Of a stretch of DNA of 64,000 nt, positions 46,244 to 54,142 are shown in pieces. Numbering within the stretch: the stretch's first letter is position 1; each line of letters starts with the position of its first letter. Position numbers and translations under genes: made by a program. Under the pieces are notes generated by a model, which had not been told where the DNA came from, searched no databases, and saw only the letters and a list, made by a program, of their open reading frames with translations. This DNA comes from Atopobiaceae bacterium (GTDB lineage Bacteria > Actinomycetota > Coriobacteriia > Coriobacteriales > Atopobiaceae), in assembly GCA_022482785.1 (NCBI GenBank), contig JAKVON010000005.1, forward strand, positions 62,001-126,000. The letters are read 5' to 3'.

Positions 46244-48613
46244 ATGACCGATGAGATGCTCCTGCCCGACGACTCCGCGCCGCGCCCCTTCGAGCCGGCC
46301 TCTCCCGACGTCGGCGCCGACAACTGGCCCCTGCTCGTCGAGACCTGCGCCCGCTACCTCTCTCCCGCCGCCTTCGCCAAGGTCAACGACGCCTATGCGT
46401 TCGCGGCCGAGATGCATGCCAACCAGCGCCGCCGCTCCGGCGAGGCCTACATCAACCATCCCGTCGAGGTCGCGCTCATCCTCGCCCATGACCTCCACAT
46501 GGACGAGGACGTGATATGCGCCGCCCTGCTCCACGACACCGTGGAGGACACGTCGACCTCGCTCGAGGACGTGTCGGGACGCTTCGGCCAGACGGTCGCC
46601 GAGCTGGTCGACGGGGTCACCAAGCTCACCTCCATCGAGGTGGACTCGATGGACGCCAAGCAGGCCTTGAACCTGCGCAAGATGTTCCTCGCGATGTCCA
46701 AGGACATGCGCGTCGTGATCATCAAGCTCGCGGACCGACTGCACAACATGCGCACGCTCGCCGCGCTTTCCCCCGACCGGCGCATCTTCAAGGCGCGCGA
46801 GACCATGGACGTCTACGCGCCCCTCGCCGACCGCCTCGGCATCTCCTCGATCAAGTGGGAGCTCGAGGACCTCTCGTTCTTCTACCTCGAGCCGGAGGAG
46901 TACCAGCGCATCGCGCGCATGGTCCAGGACTCGCGCGAGCAGCGCGAGCGTGACACCGACGAGGCCATCAAGACCCTCGACGACGAGCTCAGGCATGCCG
47001 GCCTCTCCGGCTACCAGATAACCGGGCGCCCGAAGCACCTCTGGAGCATCTACCAGAAGATGCGCCGCAAGAACCAGGAGTTCTCCGACATATACGACCT
47101 CATCGCCCTGCGCGTCATCACCCAGAGCGTGGGCGACTGCTACTCGGCCCTCGGGGCCGTCCACTCGCTCTGGCACCCGCTGCCGGGACGTTTCAAGGAC
47201 TACATCTCGCTTCCCAAGCCGAACGGCTACCAGTCGCTCCACACCACCGTCGTCGGCCCCGACGCCCGTCCCCTCGAGATCCAGATCCGCACGCTCGACA
47301 TGCACGAGCAGGCCGAGTACGGAATCGCCGCCCACTGGCTCTACAAGAAGGCGGGCAACTCGAAGGGGGTCATGAACCCCGAGGACAAGAGCATCGACTC
47401 CCAGATCAACTGGATCCGCCGGAGCCTCGACTGGACGGTCGACGGCGAGATAGACGACCCCCACGAGTTCCTCAACAGCCTCCGCGTCGACCTCTTCGAG
47501 GACGAGATCTTCATCTTCACGCCGAAGGGCGAGGTCATGAGCCTCCGCAAGGGGGCCACGCCGCTCGACTTCGCCTACGCGGTGCATACCGAGGTGGGCA
47601 ACCACTGCGTCGGGGCCAAGGTGAACGGGTCGGTGGTCCCGCTCACCACGGAGCTGGTCATGGGCGACCGCGTCGAGATCCTCACCAACAAGAACGCCAA
47701 GCCCTCGCATGACTGGCTCGCCATCGTGGCCACCCCGTCGGCGCGCTCGAAGATCAGGCGCTACTTCACCACCGCCTCGAAGTCGGACGACGCCGAGGCC
47801 GGACGCGCCGAGCTCGCACGCGAGCTCAGGAAGCGCGGCTACGGCATCTCCACGCCACGCTCGGCGAAGGCCCTCGCGAAGGTGGCCGAGCAGCTCACGT
47901 TCAAGACCATGGACGACATGCTCGCGGGCATCCACACCGGCAAGGCGGCTCCCGTCGCCGTCGCGAACAAGGTCCAGGCCATCCTCGAGGAGGGCACCCC
48001 TGCGGCCCGCGCCGCCGCCCAGAAGGCCGCCGAGGAGGCGGCCGCCCAAAAGGCCGCGTTCACCGAGGACACCCCGATGGCGCCCCCTCGCCAGGTGCGC
48101 CAGCGCGACCAGGCCGCCGGCAAGCGTCGCAGCAGCTGCGGCGTGGTGGTCAGGGGCGACCCCGACCTCCTCGTGCATCTCGCGCACTGCTGCAACCCCG
48201 TCGCCGGCGACGACATCGTGGGCTTCATCACGCGCGGCCGAGGCGTGTCGGTGCACCGGAGCAGCTGCCCCAACGTGAAGGGGCTCATGGAGCACCCGGA
48301 GCGCATGATCGAGGTCGAGTGGGACGCCTCTGGTGCCACGCAGTTCCAGGTGGAGATCGTCATCGAGGCGACCGACCGCATGGGGCTGCTCAAGGACGTC
48401 ACGATCGCCCTCAACGACGCCGGCGGCAACATCCTCTCGGCTGCCACGCAGACGAGCTCGGAGGGGGTCGCCCGCCTGCGCTTCCTGATCGCCATCTCGG
48501 ACGCCAGCATCCTCGACGCCCTGCTCGCCTCGGTGAGCCGCGTCCCGAGCGTGTTCGACGCCCGGCGCATCATGCCCGGCGAGGGGTCGAACCAGATGAA
48601 GAGGAGGGTCTAG
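46244..48613 (+). CDS. rel: Rel, bifunctional (p)ppGpp synthetase/hydrolase
   Basis: A 789-residue long RelA/SpoT homologue. The HD hydrolase domain has HDTVEDT and KLADRLHNMRTLAAL; the synthetase domain has GYQSLHTTVVGPDARPLEIQ and EQAEYGIAAHW. The TGS domain (DEIFIFTPKGEVMSLRKGAT) and a C-terminal ACT domain (ATDRMGLLKDVTIALNDAGG) follow. Intact HD residues and the synthetase loop imply both activities, as usual when one Rel serves the cell. A GGGAGAGGGGAG site precedes the ATG. Confidence 0.95.
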   Translation: MTDEMLLPDDSAPRPFEPASPDVGADNWPLLVETCARYLSPAAFAKVNDAYAFAAEMHANQRRRSGEAYINHPVEVALILAHDLHMDEDVICAALLHDTVEDTSTSLEDVSGRFGQTVAELVDGVTKLTSIEVDSMDAKQALNLRKMFLAMSKDMRVVIIKLADRLHNMRTLAALSPDRRIFKARETMDVYAPLADRLGISSIKWELEDLSFFYLEPEEYQRIARMVQDSREQRERDTDEAIKTLDDELRHAGLSGYQITGRPKHLWSIYQKMRRKNQEFSDIYDLIALRVITQSVGDCYSALGAVHSLWHPLPGRFKDYISLPKPNGYQSLHTTVVGPDARPLEIQIRTLDMHEQAEYGIAAHWLYKKAGNSKGVMNPEDKSIDSQINWIRRSLDWTVDGEIDDPHEFLNSLRVDLFEDEIFIFTPKGEVMSLRKGATPLDFAYAVHTEVGNHCVGAKVNGSVVPLTTELVMGDRVEILTNKNAKPSHDWLAIVATPSARSKIRRYFTTASKSDDAEAGRAELARELRKRGYGISTPRSAKALAKVAEQLTFKTMDDMLAGIHTGKAAPVAVANKVQAILEEGTPAARAAAQKAAEEAAAQKAAFTEDTPMAPPRQVRQRDQAAGKRRSSCGVVVRGDPDLLVHLAHCCNPVAGDDIVGFITRGRGVSVHRSSCPNVKGLMEHPERMIEVEWDASGATQFQVEIVIEATDRMGLLKDVTIALNDAGGNILSAATQTSSEGVARLRFLIAISDASILDALLASVSRVPSVFDARRIMPGEGSNQMKRRV

Positions 48614-48615
48614 CC

Positions 48616-49242
48616 ATGGCGGAGGCCGAGAGGCCGCAGGTGCGGCAGTTCGTGGTGGGCCCGCTCGAGACGAACTGCTACGTCGTCATCGACGGCGACA
48701 AGGCCCTCGTGGTCGATCCTGGCGCCAACGGCGCCGACATAGCCGCTGCCCTCTCCGGGCTCGACGTCGAGCTCATCGTGGCGACGCATGGGCATGGTGA
48801 CCACGTGGGCGGCGTCGCCGCCCTCAAGCAGGCGACGGGAGCCCCGTTCGCGATCTCCGCCGCCGACGCGGGACGCGCGCAGAGCGCCGCCGACAACTCG
48901 AGTCACGACTTCGGCTATGACGCGAACGCCCCCGCGCCCGACCGCCTGCTCGCGGAAGGAGACGTGGTCTCCGTGGGCGGCCTGGGCTTCTCGGTAATCG
49001 ACTGCCCTGGCCACACTCCCGGTGGAATCGCCCTCTACGGCAATGGCGTCGTCTTCGTCGGGGACACCCTGTTCGCCGGGTCGTGCGGCAGGACGGACCT
49101 CGATGGGGGAGACGCGGACGCCCTGCGCCGCACCCTCATGCGTCTCAAGGGGTCGATCGCCCCCGACACCCTGGTGCTCCCCGGCCATGGGGAGGCAACC
49201 ACCATGTCTGCCGAGCTCGCAGGGAATCCGTATCTACGATAG
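48616..49242 (+). CDS. Metallo-beta-lactamase-fold hydrolase (glyoxalase II-like)
   Basis: A 208-residue MBL-fold protein. The metal motif THGHGDHVGG (HxHxDH) is intact, with the later ligand His in DCPGHTPGG, Asp in VFVGDTLFAG and His in LPGHGEATT. This matches the short glyoxalase II-like/YcbL group, usually cytoplasmic. The ATG at 48616 starts 2 bases after the rel stop, so it is co-transcribed with rel, an arrangement common in Gram-positive genomes. Natural substrate not known. Confidence 0.9.
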   Translation: MAEAERPQVRQFVVGPLETNCYVVIDGDKALVVDPGANGADIAAALSGLDVELIVATHGHGDHVGGVAALKQATGAPFAISAADAGRAQSAADNSSHDFGYDANAPAPDRLLAEGDVVSVGGLGFSVIDCPGHTPGGIALYGNGVVFVGDTLFAGSCGRTDLDGGDADALRRTLMRLKGSIAPDTLVLPGHGEATTMSAELAGNPYLR

Positions 49243-49251
49243 GGGGTCCGC

Positions 49252-49677
49252 ATGGGCGACAGGGGGCCGTTGCTGCCGGACGAGGCGACGCTCGGGCAGG
49301 TTTCCGCCTTCTTCGAGCGCGACCGGTTCGCGACCGAGAGCTGCCATCCACGGGTGGTCGAGGCGTCGCACGGGCATTCCGTCGTGACGATGGACATCCT
49401 CGAGGGCCATCTCAACGGCATGGACAACCTCATGGGAGGCGTCGTGTTCACCCTGGCGGACTATGCCTTCGCCATCGCCTCGAACATCGGACAGGCCCCG
49501 ACCGTCTCCGCGAGCGCGAACGTCGACTTCATGGGAAGAGCGAGGGGCACGCGGCTCGTTGCCGTCTGCGACCTCGAGCGCGATGGCCGCACCCTGTGCT
49601 TCGCCACGGTGCGCGTGACCGACGACGCCGACGTCGACGTCGCCCGCATCAGCTTCGTGGGGTGCCGGCAGGGGTAG
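49252..49677 (+). CDS. PaaI-like hotdog thioesterase
   Basis: A 141-residue single hotdog domain. NGMDNLMGGVVFTLADYAFA corresponds to the active-site helix region of PaaI/YbgC-type acyl-CoA thioesterases (usually with an H-G-G before the helix; here NLMGG), and SASANVDFMGRARGTRLVAV to the following strands. It probably hydrolyses an aryl- or acyl-CoA. It could serve the paaK/iorAB pathway, but no direct link is visible. Last gene of the rel group; a hairpin follows. Confidence 0.85.
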   Translation: MGDRGPLLPDEATLGQVSAFFERDRFATESCHPRVVEASHGHSVVTMDILEGHLNGMDNLMGGVVFTLADYAFAIASNIGQAPTVSASANVDFMGRARGTRLVAVCDLERDGRTLCFATVRVTDDADVDVARISFVGCRQG

Positions 49678-49688
49678 CGGCGACGACG

Positions 49689-49719
49689 GATGCGGGCCGA
49701 AGCCCGCATCTGCTATAGT
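49689..49719 (+). promoter_or_regulatory. Hairpin and extended -10 in front of tRNA-Leu
   Basis: GATGCGGGC and GCCCGCATC form a perfect 9-bp stem with loop CGAA (49689-49710), likely ending the upstream transcript. TGCTATAGT immediately after it (TATAGT at 49714-49719) is a good extended -10 placed about 20 bp before the mature tRNA 5' end. Confidence 0.5.
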
Positions 49720-49739
49720 CTCGCTTGCAGCTCGCTTAG

Positions 49740-49825
49740 GCCCGAGTGGCGGAATGGCAGACGCGGAGGTCTCAAAAACCTCTTGTGGCAACACAGTGCG
49801 AGTTCGAGTCTCGCCTCGGGCACCA
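49740..49825 (+). tRNA. tRNA-Leu (anticodon CAA)
   Basis: An 86-nt class II tRNA with encoded CCA. Acceptor arms GCCCGAG and CTCGGGC pair fully. The anticodon stem GAGGT/ACCTC encloses loop CTCAAAA with anticodon CAA, reading UUG. A long variable arm (TTGTGGCAACACAG region) and the T-arm GCGAG-TTCGAGT-CTCGC follow. Its 3' half (49772 onward) is also the antisense end of the serine recombinase gene, so it is the attachment site of the element to its right. Confidence 0.95.
49772..49825. other. Element/chromosome junction (att site) in tRNA-Leu
   Basis: The recombinase frame enters the tRNA gene at 49825 and ends at 49772 with the residues WCPRRDSNSHCVATRGF, the antisense translation of the tRNA. 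The element therefore joins the chromosome at or near the tRNA 3' end. No second copy of the tRNA 3' segment was found in the window, so the far attachment site lies beyond the right edge. Confidence 0.6.
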
Positions 49826-51349
49826 ACTGGATATAAGTCGAACCTTCCCTCCCGGGACGTCTCCCAATTCGGATTCGATCCCGAGGGAGGTCTCGACTTC
49901 CAACAGGGACGTGTCGTCAGCCGAAACGTTCATGATTACCACGGCCTCCGACTCGTAGAGCCATACCTTCGAGACGAAGACGCCGATGAGCTCCGAGTCG
50001 CTCAGATACCCGTTCCGGGCGGCCGCGAAAAAGAGCATGATCTCATCCTCGGTGAGACCGTCCCTCAGGCTCTCAAGCTCATCGATGCGCCTCTCGATGC
50101 CTTCCTCCTGCTTCATGATGGCGTCCATGCGCTCCTTTACCGCCGTATAGGGCATTCCGTCCTCCACGGCCGCAACGAGCCTCTCGCGGGCTCTCTGGAC
50201 CTCTCGAAGCTCCTTGCGGGCCGCAGACACGGACGAACGTCCCGCGTTGTCCCCCTGCCACTCGACATGCCTCTTCGCGAGGTGCTCGCAGAGGACCTGA
50301 TCTGTGAGCATGTCTCGCACCGACTTGCTCACGGCCCCCTCGATCCTCTCCTTCTGCATAGACCCCGAGCACGATTTGGACTTTCCCTTGCATGCGTAGT
50401 AGTGATAGACGGTCCCCTTGCTTCCCCTTGCCATCATCCCGTGCATGGGGTTGCCGCACGTCGCGCACCACAGCTTCCCAGAGAGGTCGTAATCGGCTTT
50501 GGCGGCATTCCTGCGGCGCCGGCCTATTCGCGCCATCACGGCCCTCTTGGTGGCCATGGAGACGATCTCTGGCATTCCTCCCTCGACTCGCACGAGCGGG
50601 ACGGGCGACCCGTCCTGACCAATGACTACGTTGCCGCGACTGTCCCTCTTCTTCCCCCAGCGGTAGACGCCCGCATACTTCTCGCTCTTGAGGATCGACA
50701 GCACGAAGTTGTAGTTCGGCTTCGCCCCCTGCATCGTGCGCACTCCCATTTCGTTCAACTCTTCGGCTATGCGGCACACGCTCTTGCCGGCAAGATAGTC
50801 GGAGTGGATCTTCCGCACGATCTCGGCCTGCCCCTCGTTCACGGTGATCTCGTCGCCCTGATGGCCATATCCGAAAACGGCATCTCCCAGGTACTGGGTC
50901 TTGCGAGCCTTCCCGGACATGCCGCGCATCGTGTCCTCTGCCGACTGTTGGCTTCTGATTTGGGCGAAGAGGGCATTCAGGGCCTTGTTCGAGGTCGCCT
51001 CGATGGAGTCGCCGGTAATGTTCTGCCTGACCGCCTCGAACTCGACTCCCGCCTCTCGCATGATGTGGAGGTAGTAATACTGCTCTTCGATGTTTCGGGC
51101 GAAACGGTCCATCTTCCAGACGAGGATCACGTCGAAGGACCCTGCCTTCGCGTCCTCGATCATCTTGAGGAACTGCGGACGGTCGTCGCTGCGGCCGGTC
51201 ATGGCATAGTCGCAGTATTGGGCGACGATGATGTAGCCCTGGTGCGAAGAACAATAGCTATTCGCCTCGAACAGCTGGTCCTCGATCGACTCGTCTCTCT
51301 GACGGTCGCACGAGAAGCGAGCGTAGACGGCGACCCTCGTCCTCTTCAT
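49772..51349 (-). CDS. Large serine recombinase (integrase)
   Basis: A 525-residue site-specific recombinase. The catalytic domain starts RVAVYARFSCDRQRDESIED with the nucleophilic Ser and continues to VWKMDRFARNIEEQYYYLHI. A recombinase domain (GYGHQGDEITVNEGQAEIVR), a zinc ribbon (LWCATCGNPMHGMM then YYACKGKSKSCSG) and a coiled coil follow. The ATG at 49349+2000, i.e. 51349, has AAGGTGA about 10 bases upstream; a TTG at 51358 is possible. The last 17 or so residues and the stop are supplied by the antisense strand of the tRNA-Leu gene, so its C terminus depends on integration. It likely integrates and excises this element. Confidence 0.93.
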   Translation of the reverse strand: MKRTRVAVYARFSCDRQRDESIEDQLFEANSYCSSHQGYIIVAQYCDYAMTGRSDDRPQFLKMIEDAKAGSFDVILVWKMDRFARNIEEQYYYLHIMREAGVEFEAVRQNITGDSIEATSNKALNALFAQIRSQQSAEDTMRGMSGKARKTQYLGDAVFGYGHQGDEITVNEGQAEIVRKIHSDYLAGKSVCRIAEELNEMGVRTMQGAKPNYNFVLSILKSEKYAGVYRWGKKRDSRGNVVIGQDGSPVPLVRVEGGMPEIVSMATKRAVMARIGRRRRNAAKADYDLSGKLWCATCGNPMHGMMARGSKGTVYHYYACKGKSKSCSGSMQKERIEGAVSKSVRDMLTDQVLCEHLAKRHVEWQGDNAGRSSVSAARKELREVQRARERLVAAVEDGMPYTAVKERMDAIMKQEEGIERRIDELESLRDGLTEDEIMLFFAAARNGYLSDSELIGVFVSKVWLYESEAVVIMNVSADDTSLLEVETSLGIESELGDVPGGKVRLISSWCPRRDSNSHCVATRGF

Positions 51350-51381
51350 GGGATACAATCACCTTGCCTTTCAGCGGGCAG

Positions 51382-51421
51382 GTCCCCTCGTTATGCTTGG
51401 CGGCAACGGGGGGACTTTTTT
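51382..51421 (+). terminator. Strong intrinsic terminator on the + strand
   Basis: An 11-bp stem GTCCCCTCGTT (51382-51392) / AACGGGGGGAC (51405-51415), with one G-U pair and a 12-base loop, is followed at once by TTTTTT (51416-51421). It faces away from all nearby genes, which are on the minus strand, so it would stop transcripts entering from the tRNA side, antisense to the recombinase. Confidence 0.7.
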
Positions 51422-51422
51422 G

Positions 51423-52406
51423 CTATCTATCGGACTTCCTGGCCATGGCCCTTCTGGCCATGGCCACGCACCCGAATGCCGGCACAGAGATGAAGACGAC
51501 GAAGAGAGGGATCTGCCCGGAAAGGTCTCTACCGAGAACAAGCTCTGACACGAGCCCAAGAATGAAGAAGGCGGAGACGAGACCGAGGACGACGGATGTC
51601 AAGGTGTCCAGCACGATCTTCCACCCGACATTCGCGTGGCTTTCCGCCGCCCTGGAAGTCTTTCTTTCGAGCCTCCTTTGGGCGGTCTCGGACCTCCTCG
51701 CTTCCTTTCTCGCCCTCTTCTCCTCTATCTCGGCCTGCTTCCTCTCCCGCTTCTCGCGCTCTGCTCGCTCGAGGGCCTGCTTCCTCTCCCTCTCCTCTTC
51801 CTCCTGCCTCAGCACCGCGTCTTTCTTCTCCTGGGCGGCAACGTACGGCCTAAGCCACTCGTCGTCGTCCAGTAGGGCGTAGAAGCATCGGATTGTGGCC
51901 ATGGCGTCCTGCGACGAGTCGTGCGGGTCGAACTTGATGTGGTAGTGGTGGCAGGCCGTCGTCAGCTTCACGAAGGTGTAGTCGCCGTAGTAGTCGTTCC
52001 ATTTCCCATGGGCCCTGGCATACTCGGGCATGACGTCGAACCTCTTGGTAGTACCGATTCCGATTCCCGCAGAACCGAGCATCTGGACGTCGAAGTCGAG
52101 ATTGTACCCGACGAGCACATCGGCATTCGAGATGATATCCCTCACCCGGTCGGCGACGTCCTCGACCATCGGCTTGTCTTTGACGTCAGCAGGGGATATC
52201 CCGTTTATCTCCTGGGCCTTAGGCCATCTCTTCCGGTGCGCCGGCTTGATGAGGCTGTCGAACAGGACGTTGCCGTCACCATCCACGAAGGACATCTGCA
52301 GGATCTCGTCCTTGTCGGGGTCAAGGCCGGTCGTCTCCGTATCAACGCAGACGACCTTGTCGTGTGGGACGGACTTGAGCTCATTGACGTCATCCATGTC
52401 CACCAT
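51423..52406 (-). CDS. DEDDh exonuclease with coiled coil and C-terminal membrane helices
   Basis: A 327-residue protein. Residues about 15-190 form a DnaQ/RNase T-like 3'-5' exonuclease with all key residues: VVCVDTETTGL (D22, E24), GYNLDFDVQML and HDSSQDA (HxxxxD). Residues about 190-255 are a highly charged coiled coil (EEEERERKQALERAEREKRE). The C terminus has two hydrophobic helices (DTLTSVVLGLVSAFFILGLV and IPLFVVFISVPAFGCVAMA). The nuclease would thus be tethered to the membrane inside the cell, which is unusual. The ATG at 52406 has GAAGGTG upstream. It lies between the recombinase and repressor, in a position where phages often keep accessory genes. Confidence 0.85.
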   Translation of the reverse strand: MVDMDDVNELKSVPHDKVVCVDTETTGLDPDKDEILQMSFVDGDGNVLFDSLIKPAHRKRWPKAQEINGISPADVKDKPMVEDVADRVRDIISNADVLVGYNLDFDVQMLGSAGIGIGTTKRFDVMPEYARAHGKWNDYYGDYTFVKLTTACHHYHIKFDPHDSSQDAMATIRCFYALLDDDEWLRPYVAAQEKKDAVLRQEEEERERKQALERAEREKRERKQAEIEEKRARKEARRSETAQRRLERKTSRAAESHANVGWKIVLDTLTSVVLGLVSAFFILGLVSELVLGRDLSGQIPLFVVFISVPAFGCVAMARRAMARKSDR

Positions 52407-52423
52407 GGGCGCACCTTCAATCA

Positions 52424-52786
52424 CTAGGCGATCTTCTCGCTCACACCAGTCGGAGTATCGGGTTCGTTTCGCCCCTCACCGAGCCTGATCCCCCTGACGG
52501 AATTTGCCGCCGCATCTTTCCCGGAGTCGCTCAAAAGCTCATAGTCCCTGTTCATAGACCTTTGCCTGTTGTCCGAGAAGGATCCGACATAGTCGGTCCT
52601 GCCAACAAGCTCGTCGAGAGAGCAGTCGAGCAGATCTGCAATCACACAAGCCTGCTCGAGGCTCATCATCCGTTCTCCCGCTTCCCATGACTTGATTCTT
52701 CTCTCGGGAATTCCGAGCGCATCGGAAAAGTCTTTTCTCGAGGCGAATCCAGACTCTTTTCGAAGCCTTAGTAGCTGGAGTTCCAT
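52424..52786 (-). CDS. Phage-type XRE repressor
   Basis: A 120-residue protein with an N-terminal helix-turn-helix (RKDFSDALGIPERRIKSWEA, then RMMSLEQACVIADLLDCSLD) and a 45-residue tail without a recognisable peptidase domain. Divergently transcribed from a similar small HTH gene across a 174-bp region with four operator-like sites, it is inferred to be the immunity repressor. A -35/-10 pair TTGAAC-N17-TACGAT reads leftward toward it. GGAGAGCT precedes the ATG. Confidence 0.85.
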   Translation of the reverse strand: MELQLLRLRKESGFASRKDFSDALGIPERRIKSWEAGERMMSLEQACVIADLLDCSLDELVGRTDYVGSFSDNRQRSMNRDYELLSDSGKDAAANSVRGIRLGEGRNEPDTPTGVSEKIA

Positions 52787-52815
52787 AGCTCTCCAATCGC
52801 CTGTTTACATGCGAA

Positions 52816-52844
52816 ATCGTACACGCAGAGTGACTTTAGTTCAA
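52816..52844 (-). promoter_or_regulatory. Leftward repressor promoter with embedded operator
   Basis: On the minus strand TTGAAC (52839-52844) and TACGAT (52816-52821) are separated by exactly 17 bases. The spacer holds CACTCTGCGTG (plus-strand positions 52822-52832), one mismatch from the operator in the rightward promoter, so the regulator could occlude its own promoter. Confidence 0.65.
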
Positions 52845-52862
52845 CCTACGGACACAAATTGA

Positions 52863-52891
52863 TTGACACGGCCACTTTGCGTGTCTATCCT
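52863..52891 (+). promoter_or_regulatory. Rightward early promoter with embedded operator
   Basis: A consensus TTGACA (52863-52868), 17-base spacer, and TATCCT (52886-52891). Operator CACTTTGCGTG occupies 52873-52883 in the spacer. It drives the Cro-like gene and the early gene train. Confidence 0.7.
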
Positions 52892-52945
52892 CTGGACTGT
52901 AATCACTTAAAGTGTCCCTACATGGAGGGGAAGTCACTTTAAGCG
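52873..52945. promoter_or_regulatory. Three operators at exact 31-bp spacing
   Basis: CACTTTGCGTG (52873), CACTTAAAGTG (52904, a perfect palindrome) and CACTTTAAGCG (52935), each followed by TC, start 31 bp apart, i.e. three helical turns. With the leftward copy at 52822 this gives four sites of consensus CACTTNAAGTG-like sequence. Confidence 0.7.
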
Positions 52946-52960
52946 TCCAGGAGGTGAGTA

Positions 52961-53194
52961 ATGGACCGCAAAGAGGTTGGCCGGAGGATAAGGAGCTGGA
53001 TCGTCGACTCTGGGAAGTCTCAGGAACAGGTTGCAGAGGAGATGGGCGTCTCGTTCGGAGCCCTGAAAAGCTGGATTTACGGGAACCGGACGATTTCCCT
53101 CGACCAAGCCGTTCTGATAGCCAACTACTTCCAGAAGCCGCTAGACGAGCTTGCTTGTCGCAGGCGCGCGAAGGACATGGCGATCGTCTCATGA
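52961..53194 (+). CDS. Cro-like small HTH protein
   Basis: A 77-residue XRE protein: KSQEQVAEEMGVSFGALKSW is the helix-turn-helix, followed by RTISLDQAVLIANYFQKPLD. An almost ideal AGGAGGTGAGTA stands before the ATG. It is the first gene rightward of the operator region, opposite the repressor, the usual place for Cro. Its stop overlaps the next start (ATGA). Confidence 0.85.
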   Translation: MDRKEVGRRIRSWIVDSGKSQEQVAEEMGVSFGALKSWIYGNRTISLDQAVLIANYFQKPLDELACRRRAKDMAIVS

Positions 53195-53379
53195 ATTCCG
53201 CTGGAGAAGTCAGAGACTTCCAGACCTTCTTCGACATGCAGGTTCACCCGTTGATGCTCAGGTGGAAGGAGGACGGAATGCCGGCCGGAAAGGCCGATGG
53301 GGAAAGGAAGGGGCCCGGAGCAGAAGCGTTTGGAGACGCTGCATCCGAGCCCGAGGCAAAGCGCCTGGTCGCGCTTTAG
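53191..53379 (+). CDS. Hypothetical early protein (62 residues)
   Basis: Starts with an ATG overlapping the stop of the Cro-like gene. EVRDFQTFFDMQVHPLMLRW is a plausible helical segment; the rest is Ala/Gly/Glu-rich and probably disordered. Family not recognised. It is called because of translational coupling and the absence of any other frame. Confidence 0.5.
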   Translation: MNSAGEVRDFQTFFDMQVHPLMLRWKEDGMPAGKADGERKGPGAEAFGDAASEPEAKRLVAL

Positions 53380-53394
53380 GAAAGGCTATCACAA

Positions 53395-53574
53395 ATGGGA
53401 GATTCAAGAGACTGGACTGACGATTGGCCAATCGTAGGAGACATCGTGCTCATGGGCAGAGACGTCCATGAGGCGATTGTCTCCATGGGACCCAGGGAGT
53501 GGGCACGCATTTTCTTTTATGCCCTCTCCCTCTATGTAGTTCTTTTCGCCGGATGCCTTTGGGCGGCGATGTGA
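53395..53574 (+). CDS. Small membrane-anchored early protein (59 residues)
   Basis: An acidic N terminus (MGDSRDWTDDWPIVGDIVLM) leads to a C-terminal membrane helix (IFFYALSLYVVLFAGCLWAA). GGAAAGG lies about 7 bases before the ATG. It sits between two early genes with small gaps. Not recognised; tiny membrane proteins in phage early regions can act as superinfection or host-takeover factors, but nothing here shows that. Confidence 0.55.
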   Translation: MGDSRDWTDDWPIVGDIVLMGRDVHEAIVSMGPREWARIFFYALSLYVVLFAGCLWAAM

Positions 53575-53576
53575 CG

Positions 53577-53807
53577 ATGGCCGGTGAATCGAGGGTCATC
53601 AACCTTCCAGGTCTATACGAGCTCGCCGATGACATCGAGAGGGTGAGCAACAGGGACAGGTACGTGATCCCCTGCGACTACTTTGGGTGCGACCGGTGCC
53701 TCGACTGCCGCGCCTACGATTCGACTAACTGTGTCCATACGGCTATAGACGACGTCCTCAGAAGGTTGCGAGAGTGCGGCATTCGTCCCGACGGTCGTGA
53801 TTCCTAA
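53577..53807 (+). CDS. Hypothetical early protein (76 residues, Cys-rich)
   Basis: Begins MAGESRVINLPGLYELADDI. Cysteines in IPCDYFGCDRCLDCRAYDST could bind a metal. The ATG lies 2 bases after the previous stop, and its stop shares one base with the next start (TAATG). Unknown family; codon use (AGG, ATA) is like the other element genes. Confidence 0.6.
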   Translation: MAGESRVINLPGLYELADDIERVSNRDRYVIPCDYFGCDRCLDCRAYDSTNCVHTAIDDVLRRLRECGIRPDGRDS

Positions 53808-54142
53808 TGGCCACATATAACCAGCGCGGATGCATGCTTTGGGCGGATCGAAAGAAGTACTCGAAAGAGCTTGGCCATCCGATTACAGACATCGAAATCA
53901 GGTTGATGCCGTATCTCATGACCTGTGCTATGGACCAGAGAACCGTCGACAACCCCTATGAGTTCAGAAGCCATGTCAGTCGTGAAGAGTGGGACATCCT
54001 CGTCGACTGGGTGATGGAAGGAAAGCTGTCCCTAAATCCCTGCGTGTCATTTTCAGGTGAGTTCCTTCACAAGGTCGTAGTCCCCGTTATCGAGGGTTCG
54101 TATCTCGTTTGTCTTGAGGGCGAGACGTCCCATGAGTCTTGA
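53807..54142 (+). CDS. Hypothetical early protein (111 residues)
   Basis: A mixed protein beginning MATYNQRGCMLWADRKKYSK, with SREEWDILVDWVMEGKLSLN in the middle. No domain recognised. The start overlaps the upstream stop by one base and the end overlaps the next gene by 11 bases, so it belongs to the coupled early operon. Confidence 0.65.
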   Translation: MATYNQRGCMLWADRKKYSKELGHPITDIEIRLMPYLMTCAMDQRTVDNPYEFRSHVSREEWDILVDWVMEGKLSLNPCVSFSGEFLHKVVVPVIEGSYLVCLEGETSHES

